From NCBI GenBank assembly GCA_016795375.1, contig JAEUHJ010000108.1:1-51830 (forward strand): a DNA stretch of 51,830 nucleotides, given 5' to 3'. A model generated the notes under the pieces. That model was not told the origin of the DNA. It ran no database searches and worked only from the letters and a program-made list of their open reading frames with translations. Below, one piece after another: positions 51,001 through 51,830 of this stretch. Numbering within the stretch: position 1 is the stretch's first letter; each line of letters begins with the position of its first letter. The stretch is from Verrucomicrobiaceae bacterium (GTDB lineage: Bacteria; Verrucomicrobiota; Verrucomicrobiia; Verrucomicrobiales; Verrucomicrobiaceae). The position numbers and the translations under genes are program-made.

Positions 51001-51422
51001 ATGAGACCCAAGCTCGCATCGTCCGTCGCCGTAATGCTGTTGTCGTTGCTGGTGGCGACGACGTCATCAGGAAGAGCCGAGATGGTTTGCACTGGCGTCG
51101 GTGGGTTGCAGGTTGGTTTTGCCCCCGCCACCGGATCGGTGCAGGAGCTGATTCACGGCGGCTTCAATCAGGTCGCTGACAATCCCGCGTCTCCGGGGTT
51201 ATCGCAGCTCCTGGTTCTCAGCGGCGAGACATCGCAAGAGCTGAGTGCGGAACACGCGGGAACGCCGACGAGCGTGAGATCGGGTGCAGACGCTGAAATA
51301 CCTGCTTCACGACACCCGGCTGCGTCCGCTGCCGCCTGGGAGCCTTCGACGTGCGCGAGCCTGCCCTGAAGATGGAGCTGCCTCCGCGCGGCATTTGCGT
51401 GATAGAATTTTGTGCAAAGTAG
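51001..51422 (+). pseudogene. Collapsed secreted-protein gene (N- and C-terminus retained)
   Basis: From ATG 51001 (10 bases after the previous stop) a signal peptide (LASSVAVMLLSLLVATTSSG) and a mutarotase-like start (VGGLQVGFAPATGSVQELIH) are readable. After about 51230 the frame loses coding character. A different frame then reads FDVREPALKMELPPRGICVI and EFCAK before TAG at 51420-51422, resembling a glycosidase C-terminal beta domain. The frame-1 ORF ends at TGA 51369. The middle of the gene is missing and the frames disagree, so it is probably non-functional. It sits inside an otherwise intact run of secreted enzyme genes. Confidence 0.55.
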
Positions 51423-51447
51423 CGAACAGAAAATACCCATCCATCTC

Positions 51448-51830
51448 ATGAATACCCGGGCAATTTCAAACACCTCCCATTCTTCAATCCGGTCACGAAT
51501 AGCGGTGAATGGCGGTTCCCGACCGTTTACACCCTGCCTGATCCTGGCTTGGTGTTTCATGGCCAGCGTGCTGTTTGCGGAAGGCATTCCCCTCTACACG
51601 AACGTCCGCACGCCGATTCCCGATGACGACTGGCGGCACATCGCCTCGCGCTACGGCCTGGTGATGACGCTGTTCTCTCCCACCGGCGGCGGCAAGGACA
51701 TCAGCGGCGAGAACGAACGCGTGAAGTGGATCAAGTCGCTCAACCCGGAGCTGCGGATGCTGATCTATGGCAGCACCATCAACGCCGCGAACGCCGGTCT
51801 CCGCGCCTGGCGCCAGCCGCGGGAGCATCA
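51448..51830 (+). CDS. N-terminus of a secreted glycosidase-like protein, cut by the window end
   Basis: An open frame from ATG 51448 runs off the window (127 codons seen). It has a late signal segment (CLILAWCFMASVLFAEG) and a mature start YTNVRTPIPDDDWRHIASRY, then ERVKWIKSLNPELRMLIYGS. The pattern of an early strand with a Tyr, a charged helix and NPELRMLIYGS is reminiscent of hypothetical glycosyl-hydrolase (GHL-type) TIM barrels, but too little is present for a family call. It is the fourth gene of the + run, 25 bases after the previous remnant. Confidence 0.6.
   Translation, partial: MNTRAISNTSHSSIRSRIAVNGGSRPFTPCLILAWCFMASVLFAEGIPLYTNVRTPIPDDDWRHIASRYGLVMTLFSPTGGGKDISGENERVKWIKSLNPELRMLIYGSTINAANAGLRAWRQPREH

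Noticed and set aside
1..51830. CRISPR arrays, tRNA or rRNA genes, transposases
   Set aside because: No regularly spaced repeats, cloverleaf-like sequences or transposase motifs were seen on either strand.

Overview
The window is a GC-rich chromosomal stretch dominated by secreted carbohydrate-active enzymes. It carries no SusC/SusD pair, no TonB receptor, no ECF sigma/anti-sigma pair and no sulfatase. That layout, with heparinase-like, DUF4091/GH123-like, LamG-containing, parallel beta-helix, GH28, GH105, GH20 and GH5 proteins in small same-strand runs, weak Shine-Dalgarno signals and Tat or Sec signal peptides, suggests a member of the Verrucomicrobiota or a related PVC lineage. This is inferred from gene content only; no rRNA or other taxonomic marker is present.

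Layout. 1-13 kb: an EEP-family lipoprotein, a decayed ORF, a divergent heparinase II/III-like protein and BNR propeller protein, a nitronate monooxygenase-like flavoprotein, a small Cys-rich protein, a SirB2-like membrane protein, a broken J-domain-like gene, a large GH5-like glycosidase with an inserted carbohydrate-binding region, a collapsed DUF4091 gene and a DUF488 protein. 13-19.5 kb: two large secreted proteins in tandem on + (a LamG/TIM-barrel protein of 1302 aa, then a discoidin plus DUF4091-type protein). 19.5-21.3 kb: alkylation repair (ada-alkB), preceded by an Ada-box-like sequence. 21.4-26.2 kb: a compact organophosphate module comprising a HAD-IIA phosphatase, a secreted glycerophosphodiesterase, glycerol-1-phosphate dehydrogenase and a GlpT-type transporter. 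26.2-47.7 kb: almost everything is on minus, with a beta-propeller glycosidase, a restriction-modification pair whose nuclease has an in-frame TAG, GH105 and GH28 pectin-type enzymes, a PQQ-propeller fragment, a beta-helix protein, an M23 peptidase with PKD-like domains, a TrpF paralogue, a neutral-ceramidase-like protein, two very large secreted proteins of uncertain family and a GH5/beta-helix fusion. 47.9-51.8 kb: a + run of GH20, a GH39-like glycosidase, a collapsed gene and a partial secreted protein that leaves the window.

How the genes work together. The secreted set would attack pectin- and glycosaminoglycan-like or other uronate-containing polymers: GH28 and beta-helix proteins cut backbones, the GH105 removes unsaturated uronyl residues, and the GH5/39/20/43-like enzymes trim side chains. 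The glycerophosphate module would release, import and oxidise glycerol phosphate.

Two properties stand out. First, about ten loci are collapsed or chimeric remnants, often a signal-peptide N-terminus joined out of frame to the C-terminus of an unrelated or paralogous gene; several can be matched to intact genes elsewhere in the window. Second, four intergenic sites of the form TTGA-N6-TCAA lie 57-75 bases upstream of minus-strand gene starts, three of them between divergent genes, suggesting a shared FNR/CRP-type regulator that is not encoded here. No tRNA, rRNA, CRISPR array, transposase or origin was seen.
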